Part shown: positions 63,198 through 64,000 of the stretch, piece by piece | Layout: every line of letters starts with the position of its first letter | Position numbering within the stretch: position 1 is the first letter of the stretch | Assembly (NCBI GenBank): GCA_964020975.1 | Contig: OZ026630.1 | Location: forward strand, 22,495,712 to 22,559,711 | DNA length: 64,000 bases | Source: Hermodice carunculata | Lineage: Eukaryota > Annelida > Polychaeta > Eunicida > Amphinomidae | Direction of reading: 5' to 3' | Translations under genes and position numbers: made by a program | The notes under the pieces: model-generated | Databases searched by the model: none | Told to the model about the DNA's origin: nothing | The model's input: the letters and a program-made list of their open reading frames with translations, nothing else

Positions 63198-64000
63198 TCA
63201 CAAGAGGCCCATGGGCTAGTGCTCTGTTGACTTATTAAATATGTTTTCTTTACCACTAACGTAGATAGAGATGTGAATTCAATTGTCATCTATAGTTCCA
63301 ACATAAGTAGTTTTCAATTGAGGTATCTCTCTCTCTCTCTCTCTCTCTCTAATTTGAAAGGCAACCAGAAAGATTTGCTATCATGCAAATCTTATTTTCT
63401 AGTTCTATATTTTTTTTAACTTCCTTTACAATCTCACTGAGTTGCATAAAAGTCCACCAAAAATTAAAGATGTCATATGGACAGTTCACACAATTTTCCC
63501 ATTTCTACACATAAATTACTTAATAGTGTAGGTTGCACCAGTAATACATATATTGAACTTGACTAGCATTTTCATACTCTTGGTTAAGTCCTCAACAGTA
63601 TATGCTGCTCGTTGCCTCTTCTTTGGACATCAAATCAGAGCAAGAGGAATTTGCATAGGCTATGCCTGTTTTCCAGTTGCTTTAATAAAATACGTTTAAA
63701 CTAAATCAGAGCAAACTACGTCCTTCTAACTTTACAATGCTCTTCTCTGAACATCATTGGCAAATTAGCTCTTTTAACTCCAGCCAACTGTGATGAAAAT
63801 GCAAGGTCATCCATATTATATAACAGATTTGTGCAGACTATGATCAATACCGTGGTACAATTTTGGCCCATTTAGCTTAATTGTTTTCTTCAGATTCAGA
63901 ATTTTATCCCTTTCAACACACTTTGGCTCATAACTTCTGTCACAATTTAAATGGTCCCACTGGTATCCCTATCAATCACGATTTTGACCTCCTCCACAAT
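63198..64000 (+). repeat. Dispersed repeat family A, copy 4, cut by the window edge
   Basis: It begins TCACAAGAGGCCCATGGGCT and continues with AGTGCTCTGTTGACTTATTA. From about 63420 it matches the inner part of copies 2 and 3 (ACAATCTCACTGAGTTGCAT, TATATTGAACTTGACTAGCA, TCTTGGTTAAGTCCTCA). A short hairpin-ended insert at 63326-63402 interrupts it. The 3' hairpin lies beyond the window. Confidence 0.5.
63326..63402 (+). mobile_element. Very short Helitron-like insert (family C terminus)
   Basis: A run TCTCTCTC... (63326-63350) is followed by TAATTTGAAAGGCAACCAG, the hairpin AGATTTGC-TATCAT-GCAAATCT (63371-63392) and TATTTTCTAG, then T. The 3' side is a textbook Helitron end (stem, about six bases, CTAG, insertion before T) in the orientation opposite to the 54596 array. 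The TC repeat could be its 5' end, making an element of only 77 bp, or an expanded microsatellite hiding a truncated one. Confidence 0.45.

Overview
This is a gene-poor, repeat-rich piece of an AT-rich animal genome. It has GT-AG introns, long microsatellites, a CR1/Jockey-group LINE, tRNA-derived SINEs, TTAA-flanked MITEs and many hairpin-capped, tandem-repeat-bearing elements. Hairpin-capped families of this kind (one starting TCAAGAGGCCCATAGGCC, one capped by an AGCTCAGCTGAC stem, one by a CCCTCGGCAC stem) resemble what I recall from bivalve and gastropod genomes. A mollusc, or at least a lophotrochozoan, is the best guess, but it is an inference from repeats alone. I saw no bacterial features, CRISPR array, virus-derived element, rRNA gene or intact tRNA gene.

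Only one host gene is clearly recognisable, on the minus strand. Positions 2557-2351 encode the first 69 residues of a FES/FER-type tyrosine kinase (start of the F-BAR domain) between a good acceptor and a perfect GTAAGT donor; the rest of the gene lies beyond position 1. At 42115-41493 a second minus-strand exon encodes 207 residues, acidic at its N-terminus and proline-rich in its C-terminal half, and ends at a good donor. Its reading phase joins the FES/FER exon without a stop, so it may be an upstream exon adding about 209 residues ahead of the usual FES/FER start. If so, 2562-41492 is one 39-kb intron and 42116-64000 is upstream sequence. Two weak plus-strand exon candidates lie inside that intron (29955-30072 and 37113-37233).

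Layout: 1-2350 holds a hammerhead-ribozyme-like motif and two tRNA-SINE copies. 4931-6160 is a tandem-repeat element interrupted by a small insert ending in a well-formed hammerhead ribozyme on the minus strand. 7900-18270 contains dispersed repeats and MITEs. 18270-21480 has a long-inverted-repeat element, a near-perfect 65-bp-arm hairpin and a TTAA-flanked MITE. 21880-38020 has long AT, CA, GT, CT and CTGT microsatellites, more repeats and a MITE nested in another MITE. 41493-42115 is the proline-rich exon. 45100-57650 is almost entirely repeat units, including five 180-bp units capped by a hairpin, a 16-bp palindromic minisatellite and three head-to-tail Helitron-like copies. 58195-60828 is a 5'-truncated dead LINE. 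60879-64000 holds a microsatellite, a MITE and the start of another dispersed repeat.

The most unusual items are the two hammerhead ribozyme motifs, the possible N-terminal extension of the FES/FER kinase, and the tandem Helitron-like array with the set of hairpin-terminated repeat families around it.
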